A stretch of DNA of 33,683 nt from Cytophagales bacterium (GTDB taxonomy: Bacteria > Bacteroidota > Bacteroidia > Cytophagales > Thermoflexibacteraceae), in assembly GCA_004294445.1 (NCBI GenBank), contig REAZ01000036.1:1-33683 (forward strand), written 5' to 3'. Positions 23,421-32,800 of this stretch are shown piece after piece. A program made the translations under genes and the position numbers. Under the pieces are notes generated by a model. That model saw only the letters and a program-made list of their open reading frames with translations, ran no database searches and was not told the DNA's origin. Positions within the stretch are counted from its first letter, which is position 1. Each line of letters begins with the position of its first letter.

Positions 23421-24908
23421 ATGAAAAAAGCAACGCTCTTAGGCGTATTCGTGCTTGTCTGCACCAATATTTTTGCCCAAAAAGACAAAGAACTTACTGA
23501 TGCTACGGTAAGCAAAAGTAAAATAGAATCGCACATTTATTTTTTGGCTTCTGACGAGCTACGCGGCAGGGATACGCCCTCGCCTGAGCAGGAAATAGCG
23601 GCTCGCTACATAGCTACACAACTCAAAAGCTACGGAGTAAAGCCTTTGCCCGCCTATCCAAATTATTTGCAACCCGTAAGCATGAAATCGAGCAAGGCAC
23701 CAAAAGAGGTAACGGTTTCCTACAAAGGAAAAACGCTGAAATTGGTTGAAAATACCTTGCTTTTAGATGGGAAAAGTCTCAGAACCGAAGTAGAAGCGGT
23801 GTTTCTGGACTACGGCACAAGTGAGGATTTCGATAAAATAGACGTAAAAGGCAAAATAGTAGTGGTAAAAGGTGGGGCTGCCGAAGAAATGAACCCGCAA
23901 GGCTGGTTTTACAAAGGCAAGGAAAAACAAAAGAAAGCAATGGAAAAAGGAGCAGTAGCTCTTATTGAGTTTTATAATAACCCGAAACTTCCTTGGAAAT
24001 TTTTGGTGGGCTATCTCAATAAGGAATCCATAGACTTGGATAGCGAAGGCGGCACTTCCCCGACACCCTCTATCCCACACATCTGGATAAATGATGGCGA
24101 TTGGAAAGAAGCGAGTTTTTGGAAAGAAAAGAAAAAAATGAAAGTGAAGTTGGGCATCGAAAGCGGTATCATTAAAAAATTTACTACCTACAATGTAGTT
24201 GGCTATGTAGAGGGGAAAGATGCAAAACTAAAAGACGACTATGTAGTATATTCTGCTCATTATGACCATGTAGGGATTGACAAAGCAAATGCTGCCAAAG
24301 GCGATAGCATCTTCAACGGGGCAAGAGATAATGCTGTTGGTACGGTTACGGTGCTATCTGCCGCCGAAAATATCGGGAAATATCCTACCAATCGTTCAGC
24401 CTTATTTGTGCTATTCACAGGCGAAGAAAAAGGCTTGCTCGGAAGTCGCTGGTTTGTGGAACATTCGCCACTCGAACTCAAAAAAATGGTCTATTGCTTC
24501 AATAGTGATAACGGAGGCTATAATGACACTTCTGTAGCTACTATCATCGGCTTAGGACGCACTACAGCGGACGGATTCATCAAAGAAGCCTGCCAAGCCT
24601 ACGGACTTCGGGCTACGGACGACCCCGCACCTGAGCAAGGTCTTTTTGACCGTTCGGACAACGTAAATTTTGCGAAAAAAGGCGTTCCCGCCCCTACTTT
24701 TAGCTTGGGATTCAAGGCTTTTGACGAAGAAATTGGCAAATATTATCACCAAGTTACCGACCAAGCCGACAATTTGGATTATGAATATTTATACAAATTT
24801 TTCAGTGCCTACGTTTATTCTTGCCGCTTGATTGGCAACACAAGTGAAAAATTGTTTTGGAGAGATGGTGATAAATACTTTGAAGTAGGAAAAAAACTGT
24901 ATGAGTAG
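23421..24908 (+). CDS. secreted M28-family zinc metallopeptidase
   Basis: A 495-residue peptidase with signal peptide MKKATLLGVFVLVCTNIFAQ. A protease-associated (PA)-like insert lies at about 105-260 (VKGKIVVVKGGAAEE, AVALIEFYN). The M28 zinc core has His280 (SAHYDHVG), Asp303 (NGARDNAVG), the catalytic and zinc-bridging Glu335/Glu336 (FTGEEKGLLGS), an Asp in FNSDNGGYND and a late His in KYYHQVTDQADNL. All expected ligands are present, so it should be active, probably as a periplasmic or surface aminopeptidase. The start at ATG 23421 gives a normal signal peptide. The gene ends in TAG, showing that TAG is used as a stop in this genome. Confidence 0.95.
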   Translation: MKKATLLGVFVLVCTNIFAQKDKELTDATVSKSKIESHIYFLASDELRGRDTPSPEQEIAARYIATQLKSYGVKPLPAYPNYLQPVSMKSSKAPKEVTVSYKGKTLKLVENTLLLDGKSLRTEVEAVFLDYGTSEDFDKIDVKGKIVVVKGGAAEEMNPQGWFYKGKEKQKKAMEKGAVALIEFYNNPKLPWKFLVGYLNKESIDLDSEGGTSPTPSIPHIWINDGDWKEASFWKEKKKMKVKLGIESGIIKKFTTYNVVGYVEGKDAKLKDDYVVYSAHYDHVGIDKANAAKGDSIFNGARDNAVGTVTVLSAAENIGKYPTNRSALFVLFTGEEKGLLGSRWFVEHSPLELKKMVYCFNSDNGGYNDTSVATIIGLGRTTADGFIKEACQAYGLRATDDPAPEQGLFDRSDNVNFAKKGVPAPTFSLGFKAFDEEIGKYYHQVTDQADNLDYEYLYKFFSAYVYSCRLIGNTSEKLFWRDGDKYFEVGKKLYE

Positions 24909-24976
24909 GCTTTATAGGCTAAAACCCTGTTAGTCGTCTTATTGATATTCAAGAATAAACCGTTCTTTGAAAAACA

Positions 24977-25025
24977 TACCGTCTGACCGAAGGTCTGCAC
25001 CGTACAGACCTTCGGTCAGACGGTA
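24977..25025. repeat. 21-bp perfect inverted repeat, GTCTGACCG family
   Basis: Arms 24977-24997 and 25005-25021+4 (to 25025) are perfectly complementary over 21 nt around a 7-nt loop (CACCGTA). The core arm is GTCTGACCGAAGGTCTG. The arms are GC-rich in an AT-rich spacer after the M28 peptidase gene, 69 bases beyond its stop. A related, decayed copy lies at 12211-12316. There is no T-run, so a plain terminator is unlikely. Confidence 0.88.
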
Positions 25026-25154
25026 CAGGAACGAATATTTATTGAAACCCAATTAGACGCTAACAGTGGTTAAAAATAATAATACTTATATCATTCTTTC
25101 TAAGCAAGAAAAAGGTTTTGTAGTGCCAGATTTGGGAAACTGACACCACATTTA

Positions 25155-25697
25155 TCATTTTGTGCCAAAAGATTGCCCAAAAATATCATATTGATTGATT
25201 CTATTTTCGAGAAATTTTTTAAAACAGATTTCCAAATCTTCAAACTTTCGTTTGTGGTCAAACACAAAATTACCAATTTTGAGAACTGCCTTATTTTTGT
25301 CCCAAATTTCTAAATATTTATACGTTTTATTGGTATAAAGTTCAAAATCAAAGTCTTGCCAAGCAATATGGCTATGATGGGGAGTGTCTTCGTAAAAATA
25401 ATTCAACATGATTCCATTGGCATCTGCTGAAAAACTACTCAAATAATATTTTTCTCTTTGCAAAGACCAATACATAGGAATAGAAAAAAATAAAACCACA
25501 AGAGGCGGAACAAATACGGGAAAAAAAATTATTTCCCCAAATGAAAAATAGTTAAAAATAAGATAAAAGACATCAAGAACCAAAGCGATTCCCATTCCTT
25601 TGATAAAGGGAAAGAGAAAACTTTTCTTCCTGTAATCAAAAGAGTCAAATTTGTTAGCACTCGTTAGATTTTCCATAATCATAGAATTTGGAAACAA
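25155..25697 (-). CDS. hypothetical small membrane protein
   Basis: A 180-residue protein with two adjacent hydrophobic helices at about 32-80 (FIKGMGIALVLDVFYLIFNY and FPVFVPPLVVLFFSIPMYW). A soluble C-terminal domain of about 95 residues follows (SADANGIMLNYFYED ... HIAWQDFDFELYT). Two helices followed by a small beta-rich domain resembles PH-like bacterial membrane proteins, but I do not recognise the family. The start could also be one of the Met residues at positions 6 or 8. No operon partner is evident. Confidence 0.65.
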   Translation of the reverse strand: MFPNSMIMENLTSANKFDSFDYRKKSFLFPFIKGMGIALVLDVFYLIFNYFSFGEIIFFPVFVPPLVVLFFSIPMYWSLQREKYYLSSFSADANGIMLNYFYEDTPHHSHIAWQDFDFELYTNKTYKYLEIWDKNKAVLKIGNFVFDHKRKFEDLEICFKKFLENRINQYDIFGQSFGTK

Positions 25698-25871
25698 GTT
25701 AAGAGAAAAATAGATAAAAGTAATAAACCCTTAAGGAATTTGAGCATTATCTAAATCAGGTATTAGGACTCTTCTTGTGCTTATTTTCACTTTCCCAAGC
25801 TTGCTTTACTGACGTGTTCACTTTCAAAAGAACTCTATTGCGTAAAACTATTAATTAAACACGCCCCTTCC

Positions 25872-27392
25872 CTATAATTCCTTTTTCTCGATAAATTTCC
25901 CTCGCTCTACCCCATATACCACTCCCAAAAATACCAATACCAGCCCATTATGAAAGAAAAAATTGAGTATGCCGCCAAAATCGAAGTGGGCAGCGGTGAA
26001 AATAAGCCCACTCGCAAAACCAATGTAGGCGAAAATAGCTTTGAGTGGGTACGGAATAGGGTAGTATTTCTGCCCATAGACATAGCACAAAGCACTCATG
26101 GTAAAATAGCAGAGCAAAGTAACTACCGCACTGCCCATATAGCCCAAAATAGGAATGAGCAAAAGATTGCCAAGCACAGTAATAGATGCTCCTATTCCGC
26201 TAAAAATCACACTAAAATAGGTCTTGTCCGTAACTTTGAACCAGATAGTGAGGTTGTAGTAAATCCCCAAAAACAAGTTTGCCAACAGCAAAAAAGGAAC
26301 AATGCCAATGCCCTCCCGATATTCATCTTTCCGCAGAAAAGATTGCAAAATATCTAAATTTACGCTCACCGCTAAGTACATGAAAGTCAAGGCAATGACA
26401 AAATAACGCATTACTTTAGCAAACAAGGGCGGAGAGTTTTTGTTGGCTGCTTTTGAAAAGAAAAATGGCTCGCCAGCATAGCGAAATGCCTGAACTGCCA
26501 ATGAAATAAAAATAGAGAGTTTGTAGCAGGCAGAGTAAATCCCAACGGCTTCTAAATTGGTTTTTCCCTCATAAAAATTTTCTGGTAGCCAATATTTGAG
26601 CAAATCTCTGTCTAAGACTTCGTTGACGGCACCCGCCAAGCCCATAAAAAGTAGCGGATACGAATAAACAAACATTTCTTTGAATTGGGCATACTGAATC
26701 TGGAAGCGGAAATTTTTGAAAGTTTCTCTGATGAATAAAACTTGTAACAAATTGGCAATGAGGTTAATAGCAAATACGTACCGAAGAGCATATTCGGGAT
26801 AATATATTTCTTCTACCAAAGGAATGAGCGGGAAAAGCAAATCAAAAAAATACGAATTACTTTTATTGTCTAAAATATTTTGACACACATAGAGAAAAAA
26901 AATGTTCAACCCAATGTTAATGAGGATATTACCTACTTTGACGAATGCAAATTTCTTTGCTTTGTTTTCCTGCCGCAGGCGCGCAAAAGGAATAGCTACG
27001 ATAGCATCTACGGCAAAAAGCAAGGCAAAAAGAATGACATCTATTTGTCTATCAGGGTACTGCATCAAATCTGCTAATGGTTGGGAAAACAGAATCAGCA
27101 AACTCGAAAAAAACAAGGAGCAAAGCATGACCGCACTCACCGCCGTCCGATAGACTTCTTCGGGCTTGTTCTCCTGCTTCGAGGAAAACCTAAAATAGGC
27201 GGTTTCCATACCAAAAATATAGATAACATTAAAAATAGCAGCTTTTGCATAAAAATCGGACATGATGCCGTAGTCTTCGGCAAAGAAAATACCCGTATAA
27301 AATGGGAACAAGAGAAAATTTAGCACCCGACCAACAATGCTACTTAGTCCGTAATAAGCGGTATCTGAGGCAAGTTTTTTTAACACACTCAT
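25872..27392 (-). CDS. polysaccharide flippase (Wzx/MATE-like)
   Basis: A 506-residue integral membrane protein with about 12-14 helices. The N-terminus MSVLKKLASDTAYYGLSSIVGRVLNFLLFPFYTG is typical of the oligosaccharide flippase family in the MOP superfamily. Large polar loops such as EYRTAVSAVMLCS-like and RYAGEPFFFSKAANKNSPPL lie between helix bundles. Family members move lipid-linked glycans for O-antigen, capsule or exopolysaccharide across the inner membrane. There are no glycosyltransferase genes beside it, so the glycan is unknown. It is divergent from hisIE with 104 bases between starts. The stop is TAG. Confidence 0.92.
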   Translation of the reverse strand: MSVLKKLASDTAYYGLSSIVGRVLNFLLFPFYTGIFFAEDYGIMSDFYAKAAIFNVIYIFGMETAYFRFSSKQENKPEEVYRTAVSAVMLCSLFFSSLLILFSQPLADLMQYPDRQIDVILFALLFAVDAIVAIPFARLRQENKAKKFAFVKVGNILINIGLNIFFLYVCQNILDNKSNSYFFDLLFPLIPLVEEIYYPEYALRYVFAINLIANLLQVLFIRETFKNFRFQIQYAQFKEMFVYSYPLLFMGLAGAVNEVLDRDLLKYWLPENFYEGKTNLEAVGIYSACYKLSIFISLAVQAFRYAGEPFFFSKAANKNSPPLFAKVMRYFVIALTFMYLAVSVNLDILQSFLRKDEYREGIGIVPFLLLANLFLGIYYNLTIWFKVTDKTYFSVIFSGIGASITVLGNLLLIPILGYMGSAVVTLLCYFTMSALCYVYGQKYYPIPYPLKAIFAYIGFASGLIFTAAHFDFGGILNFFFHNGLVLVFLGVVYGVERGKFIEKKEL

Positions 27393-27467
27393 GCTTAATT
27401 GGTTTATTTGGGTACGAAATTATCATTTTTTTACAAGCTACACCTTCACTGTTCCAAATATTTCTGA

Positions 27468-27475
27468 TAACTTTG
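27468..27475 (+). promoter_or_regulatory. -7 box (TAACTTTG) of hisIE
   Basis: TAACTTTG matches TAnnTTTG and ends 21 bases before ATG 27497. It supports starting HisIE there rather than further upstream inside the divergent flippase gene. Confidence 0.5.
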
Positions 27476-27496
27476 TTTATTAATCTTTTAGACAGC

Positions 27497-28096
27497 ATGA
27501 ATGAGGATTTGAATTTCGATAAAGTAGGCGGCTTAATTCCTGCCATCATCCAAGATGCCACGACCAATAAGGTGCTGATGCTCGGCTACATGAACCAAGA
27601 GGCATTGGAAAAAACAAAAACAGAAAATATAGTAACTTTTTATAGCCGCAGCAAAGAACGCCTCTGGACAAAAGGGGAAACTTCGGGCAATTTTTTGGAG
27701 GTGAAAGAAATAGCAGGCGACTGCGATGCCGATACGTTGCTCATAAAGGTAAAACCTGTAGGGGCGGTATGCCACACAGGAAGCGATACTTGCTTTGGCG
27801 AAACAAACAAGGGGAAAGCTGCTTTTTTAAATTATTTGCAGGGGATTATACGCCAAAGAAAGGAAAACCCCTCTACTGATTCTTACACAAGCAAACTTTT
27901 TGCGAAAGGAGTAAACAAAATAGCCCAAAAAGTAGGAGAAGAAGCCGTAGAATTGGTAATTGAAGCGAAAGACAACAATACCGATTTGTTCAAAAATGAG
28001 GCAGCAGATTTATTGTTTCACTATCTCATTTTATTGGAAGAAAAAAATATTAACTTAGATGAAATTATAGAAGTTTTGCAAGAAAGACATCGTTAA
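27497..28096 (+). CDS. hisIE: bifunctional phosphoribosyl-AMP cyclohydrolase / phosphoribosyl-ATP pyrophosphatase
   Basis: A 199-residue fusion carrying out the second and third steps of histidine synthesis. The HisI part (about 1-110) has GLIPAIIQDATTNKVLMLGY, FYSRSKERLWTKGETSGN, the metal-binding DCDADTLL and CHTGSDTCF. The HisE part (about 115-199) has the helices AKGVNKIAQKVGEEAVELVI and NEAADLLFHYLILL. The open frame extends further 5' into the divergent flippase gene. ATG 27497 was chosen because it begins just before the conserved HisI start and lies just after a -7 box. No other his gene is in the window, so it is separated from a his operon or the pathway is dispersed. Confidence 0.96.
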   Translation: MNEDLNFDKVGGLIPAIIQDATTNKVLMLGYMNQEALEKTKTENIVTFYSRSKERLWTKGETSGNFLEVKEIAGDCDADTLLIKVKPVGAVCHTGSDTCFGETNKGKAAFLNYLQGIIRQRKENPSTDSYTSKLFAKGVNKIAQKVGEEAVELVIEAKDNNTDLFKNEAADLLFHYLILLEEKNINLDEIIEVLQERHR

Positions 28097-28171
28097 AGTG
28101 AGGCATGACCTTGCATCAAAGGCATTATCTCTAAGTTAAATTTTAACATAGAAAAAAGCCAAAACTTATGA

Positions 28172-28408
28172 CAAAAGAACAGCGTTTATAAAGTCCTTAC
28201 AGTAAGCGACAACGGTATAGGAATTGATATGAAAAAAAATGGTGAAAAGTTATTTGGTATGTATAAAACTTTTCATAACAACGCCGATGCCAAAGGCTTG
28301 GGCTTGTTTATCACCAAAACGCAGGTAGAAGCCATGAAAGGGAAAAGAGAGGTGGAGAGCGAATTGGGCAAAGGCACAACTTTCAAAGTATATTTTTACG
28401 AAAATTAA
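28172..28408 (+). pseudogene. remnant of a histidine kinase ATPase domain
   Basis: The frame 28172-28408 reads TVSDNGIGIDMKKNGEKLFG, then MYKTFHNNADAKGLGLFITK, then ELGKGTTFKVYFYEN and TAA. These are the G1, F and G2 boxes and the last strand of an HATPase_c domain from PAS-type hybrid kinases of Bacteroidota. The N box, the phosphoacceptor His and all sensory domains are missing, and no start codon fits the fragment. An ATG at 28168 in another frame stops after seven codons. It lies between hisIE and the HIT gene and ends two bases before the latter. It is best read as the 3' stump of a deleted kinase gene. Confidence 0.75.
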
Positions 28409-28410
28409 TT

Positions 28411-28803
28411 ATGTCAAGTATTTTTACAAAAATCATCAATCGTGAAATTCCCTGCCATTTGGTAGCCGAAGACGAAAATTATATTGCTTTTTTGGACATC
28501 AGTCCCTTAGCCGAAGGGCATACCTTAGTGGCTACAAAGCGGGAAATCGACTATATTTTTGACCATGACGACCAAACCTTAGCGGGCTTGATGCTCTTTT
28601 GCAAAAAAGTTTCCCTACAGCTTGGGCGGGCTATCCCCTGCCTCCGCATAGGCGTGATGGTCATAGGGCTGGAAGTGCCGCACACGCACGTACACTTAGT
28701 CCCCATGAATAGCATGGAAGATGTAAACTTTGCAAAGCCCAAACTCAAACTTAGCCAAGACCAGTTGGCGAAAATTGCTACAAAAATTAGAGAAAAAGCA
28801 TAA
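28411..28803 (+). CDS. HIT-family nucleotide-binding protein
   Basis: A 130-residue protein of the Hint/HinT branch. The N-terminus MSSIFTKIINREIPCHLVAE and FLDISPLAEGHTLV are typical. The histidine triad is HTHVHLVPM, with His91, His93 and His95. Such enzymes hydrolyse AMP conjugates (phosphoramidates, AMP-lysine); the physiological substrate is unsettled. The segment before the triad (LRIGVMVIGLEVP) replaces the usual NxG region but keeps the expected length. It follows the kinase remnant by two bases and precedes the cyclophilin gene by 34 bases on the same strand. Confidence 0.95.
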   Translation: MSSIFTKIINREIPCHLVAEDENYIAFLDISPLAEGHTLVATKREIDYIFDHDDQTLAGLMLFCKKVSLQLGRAIPCLRIGVMVIGLEVPHTHVHLVPMNSMEDVNFAKPKLKLSQDQLAKIATKIREKA

Positions 28804-28837
28804 TCGTTCAAACTTTCTATTCTAAATCTTTAATCAG

Positions 28838-29563
28838 ATGAAAATCAATATTTTCAGGTTTTTGTTATTTGTTTTTTTACTTTCCATTGGGCAGTTTGCA
28901 GTTGCTCAAGAGGAGCGAGTTAAAAAGTCCAAGAAAGATTTTCTTATTACCATCACTACAGAGTTTGGCAATATTTACTTGCTTTTGTATGATGAAACCC
29001 CCAAGCACAAGGCAAACTTTATAAAATTGGCAAAAAAAGGCTTTTATGATAGCCTATTGTTTCATCGGGTCATCGACAACTTTATGATTCAGGGTGGCGA
29101 CCCCAACTCTAAAAATGCCAAAGCAGGAGAGCGGCTCGGCAACGGAGATGTAGGGTATAAGATTGATGCGGAGTTTGTGCCTACTATTTTTCATCGCAGA
29201 GGCGTAATAGCGGCGGCGCGTGATGGCAACCCGCAAAAAGCATCAAGCGGCTGCCAGTTTTATATCGTGCAGAGAAAACCACTTTCTGAACCCGAAATCC
29301 AACAAATGGAAGCTCGCATAGGCAAGCCTATCCCTGAAAATCAAAAAGAAGTTTATCGAAAAATAGGCGGCACACCGCATTTGGACATGGGATATAGCGT
29401 TTTTGGCGAGGTAATTCAAGGTATGGAAATAGTAGATAAAATAGCGGCTACTCCTAAAGACCCCTTTGACCGCCCCCAAAAAGACATACGCATGAGCATA
29501 AAAGTGGAAGAAATACGAAAGAAAAAAATCACTAAGCTATTTGGTTATCAGTTTGATAAGTAA
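28838..29563 (+). CDS. exported cyclophilin-type peptidyl-prolyl isomerase
   Basis: A 241-residue protein with signal peptide MKINIFRFLLFVFLLSIGQF followed by AVAQ, so it is periplasmic. The cyclophilin domain includes FGNIYLLLYDETPKHKANFI, FHRVIDNFMIQGGDP, RRGVIAAARDGNPQKASSGCQFYI and YSVFGEVIQGMEIVDKI. The catalytic Arg of FHRV and the QGGDP and SQFFI-like segments are present. An insert of about 40 residues (PLSEPEIQQMEARIGKPIPE ...) before the FGEV segment is typical of Bacteroidota family members. It probably assists outer-membrane protein folding. A terminator hairpin follows 50 bases after the stop. Confidence 0.95.
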   Translation: MKINIFRFLLFVFLLSIGQFAVAQEERVKKSKKDFLITITTEFGNIYLLLYDETPKHKANFIKLAKKGFYDSLLFHRVIDNFMIQGGDPNSKNAKAGERLGNGDVGYKIDAEFVPTIFHRRGVIAAARDGNPQKASSGCQFYIVQRKPLSEPEIQQMEARIGKPIPENQKEVYRKIGGTPHLDMGYSVFGEVIQGMEIVDKIAATPKDPFDRPQKDIRMSIKVEEIRKKKITKLFGYQFDK

Positions 29564-29613
29564 TGTTATTTTGTAGTTATTCGTATGGTTTATAAGGCTG
29601 AAACAACGATAAT

Positions 29614-29655
29614 AAAGCACTGATAGTAGTCTGAAAAATACTATCAGTGCTTTTA
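29614..29655 (+). terminator. terminator after the cyclophilin gene
   Basis: A perfect 15-bp stem (AAAGCACTGATAGTA, 29614-29628, with its complement at 29639-29653) has a 10-nt loop and ends in TTTTA. It closes the HIT-cyclophilin transcription unit. Confidence 0.85.
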
Positions 29656-29697
29656 TAGACGATATGACTAATTATTCATTTGAAAAAGGTTTAAACA

Positions 29698-29728
29698 TTT
29701 GTTTAGACCTTGTATATTCCTATCTTTG
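29698..29728 (+). promoter_or_regulatory. Bacteroidota-type promoter of the DUF2126 gene
   Basis: TTTG at 29698-29701 and TATCTTTG at 29721-29728 are separated by 19 bases, which matches the -33/-7 consensus of the primary sigma factor in Bacteroidota. It lies 72 bases before the ATG at 29801 and after the cyclophilin terminator. Confidence 0.75.
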
Positions 29729-29800
29729 CCAAACACGCATAAAATAAACACGCCAACACACATAGTCTTTAAATCATTTAGTCATTTAATAATTTGAAAA

Positions 29801-32800
29801 ATGGCAATTAAAGTAGCAATCAATCATAGCACCTATTATCGTTACGATAAGCCTGTTTTGCTTTCGCCTCATGTATTTCGCTTGCGCCCTGCGGTGCATA
29901 GTCGTACCAAAATTTTGGGCTATTCGCTGAAGATAAAGCCTGAAAATCACTTTATGAATTGGCAGCAAGACCCTTTTGGCAACTTTTTGGGGCGTGTAGT
30001 GTTCAACGAGCCAACTACAGAGCTGGCGATGGACGTGGAAGTAATTGCGGAAATGGCGGTTATCAATCCCTTTGATTTTTTCTTGGAAGAGTACGCCGAT
30101 AAGTTTCCCTTTACGTATGACGAGCAGACCAAAAAGGAATTGTTGCCCTATTTGGAAATTACCGAAAATAACGATTTGTTGAAGGAATGGGTTGCACAAG
30201 TAGATGTAAGTCAGCGTATTAGAACGGTAGATTTTTTGGTTGCCCTCAATCAACGTCTTTCAAACGACATAGCCTATACGATTCGTATGGAAGCGGGGGT
30301 GCAGACTTGTGAGCAAACTCTGACTCGCAAACTTGGCTCTTGCAGGGATTCGGCTTGGCTATTAGTGCAGATTTTGAGACATTTGGGCTTGGCGGCACGC
30401 TTTGTTTCGGGCTATTTGGTACAGCTTACAGCTGATGTAAAATCCTTAGATGGTCCCTCGGGTCCCGAACAAGATTTTACAGATTTGCACGCATGGACAG
30501 AGGTCTATATCCCTGGTGCGGGTTGGGTAGGGCTTGACCCTACTTCTGGGCTTTTTGTGAGTGAGGGGCATATTCCACTTGCTTGCACGCCCGATTATGC
30601 AAGTGCCGCACCCGTAACGGGCTACATTATGGGGCAGTGCAATACCGAAGAATTTAGATTTTCCAATATTGTTAAGCGAATCCACGAAGACCCAAGAGTT
30701 ACAAAGCCATACTCCGAGGAGCAATGGAATAAAATAGTAGCACTTGGCTACCAAGTAGAAGAAGATTTGAAAAATGGAGATGTACGCCTTACAATGGGCG
30801 GAGAGCCTACCTTTGTTTCCATAGATGACATGGAATCTGCCCAATGGAATACCAAAGCCGATGGAGAACACAAGCGAAAACTTGCTGGAGATTTGCTACT
30901 TCGCCTCAAAGATACTTTTGGGAAAGGCGGCTTGCTGCACTACGGGCAGGGAAAATGGTATCCAGGCGAGCCTATTCCACGCTGGCAATTAGGGCTTTTT
31001 TGGCGGAAAGATGGCGCACCTATCTGGCGAAATGAAAAATGGATAGCAAAAGACGGTGTAAACTATAAATATACTCAAGAAGACGCAAAAAAATTTATTC
31101 ATCACCTAAGTAAATATCTGAAAATAAATCCTTTGCATATCTCTCCTGCTTATGAAGATGCCCTGCATTACATTGTAGAGGAGCAAAAACTGCCCGCTAA
31201 TATCAATCCGTTGGAATACGATTTGAAAGATGGCTGGCAAAGAAAAAATATTGCAGATGTGCTACAAAATGGCTTAGGAACACCTACGGGCTATGTTTTG
31301 CCTTTGAAATGGAATGATTGGGACGGGCGTTGGCAAACTTGTCTTTGGGAGTTTAGGCGTGGGAATTTGTTTCTTATTGCAGGAAATTCGCAAATGGGCT
31401 TGCGGCTTCCTCTGAAATCTCTGCCCGAAGCCGTTCCCGAAATTCTGCCCGATAATGACCTCTTTGCAGACAAAGAAGCGTTGGGAGATTATCATGAAAA
31501 ATACAGTGCAATGTTGTCTGTGGGGACACAGACAACGGCGACACAAGTCGTCAGTGATGACACTGACAACGGTAAGAGTTTTGTTGGTGAAAACACCAAC
31601 AAAGGCGAAGGTAGCTTATCCCCCTTTGGAGGGGGGAAGGGGGAGGCAAAAACCAAACTCATCGAAACCATTCGCACCGCCCTTTGCATAGAAAGTAGGG
31701 AAGGTCGTTTGCACATTTTTATGCCTCCTTTTACCTACTTAGAGCAATATTTAGATTTGATAGCTGCCATAGAAAAAACGGCTCAAGACCTGCAAATGCC
31801 TATCAGAATAGAGGGCTACGAACCGCCCAAAGATTGGCGTATAGAAAACCTCAAAGTTACACCTGACCCTGGTGTGATAGAGGTAAACATTCAGCCTACA
31901 AGCTCTTGGGATGATATGCTCAAAAATACGCAATTGCTTTACGAACAGGCACATCTCTCGCGCTTAGGCACTGAAAAATTTATGATAGATGGCAGGCACA
32001 CAGGCACAGGCGGCGGCAACCACGTAACTATTGGCGGGGCTACACCTTCGGATAGCCCAATTTTACGCCGCCCCGATTTGTTGCGCAGCTTGCTCACCTA
32101 TTGGCAGCATCACCCAAGTCTGTCCTACTTATTTTCAAGTGCTTTTGTAGGACCTACCAGCCAAGCCCCGCGCATAGACGAAGGACGTTTAGAAAATTTA
32201 TATGAGTTGGAAATTGCTTTTAGCCAAATTCCAGAAGGAAAAGAAGTTCCTTTTTGGCTTACTGACAGGCTGTTCAGGCACTTACTTACCGATATTACGG
32301 GCAATACGCACAGAGCAGAATTTTGCATCGACAAACTCTATTCGCCCGATTCTTCTACGGGCAGGCTCGGCATAGTGGAGTTCAGAGGCTTCGATATGCC
32401 GCCACACTACCAAATGAGTTTGGTGCAAACGCTACTCATTCGCACCTTGATTGCTCGCTTTTGGGAAAAGCCATACAAGCACAAATTAGTGCGCTGGGGG
32501 ACAGACCTTTACGACAGATTTATGCTCCCCCATCATAATTTTATGGACATGAAACAAGTAGTTGATGACTTGAAAAGAGAAGGATATAATTTTGATATTT
32601 CTTGGTTTGATGCCTTTTTTGAATTTCGTTTTCCGCATTACGGTACAGTACAGATTGGTGATATTTCTATCGAACTTCGCATGGCAATAGAGCCTTGGCA
32701 CGTACTCGGAGAGGAAACCTCCAATCAAGGAACATCTCGCTACGTGGACTCTTCGGTTGAGCGTATCCAAATCAAAATTTCGGGTCTGGTCGACAATCGC

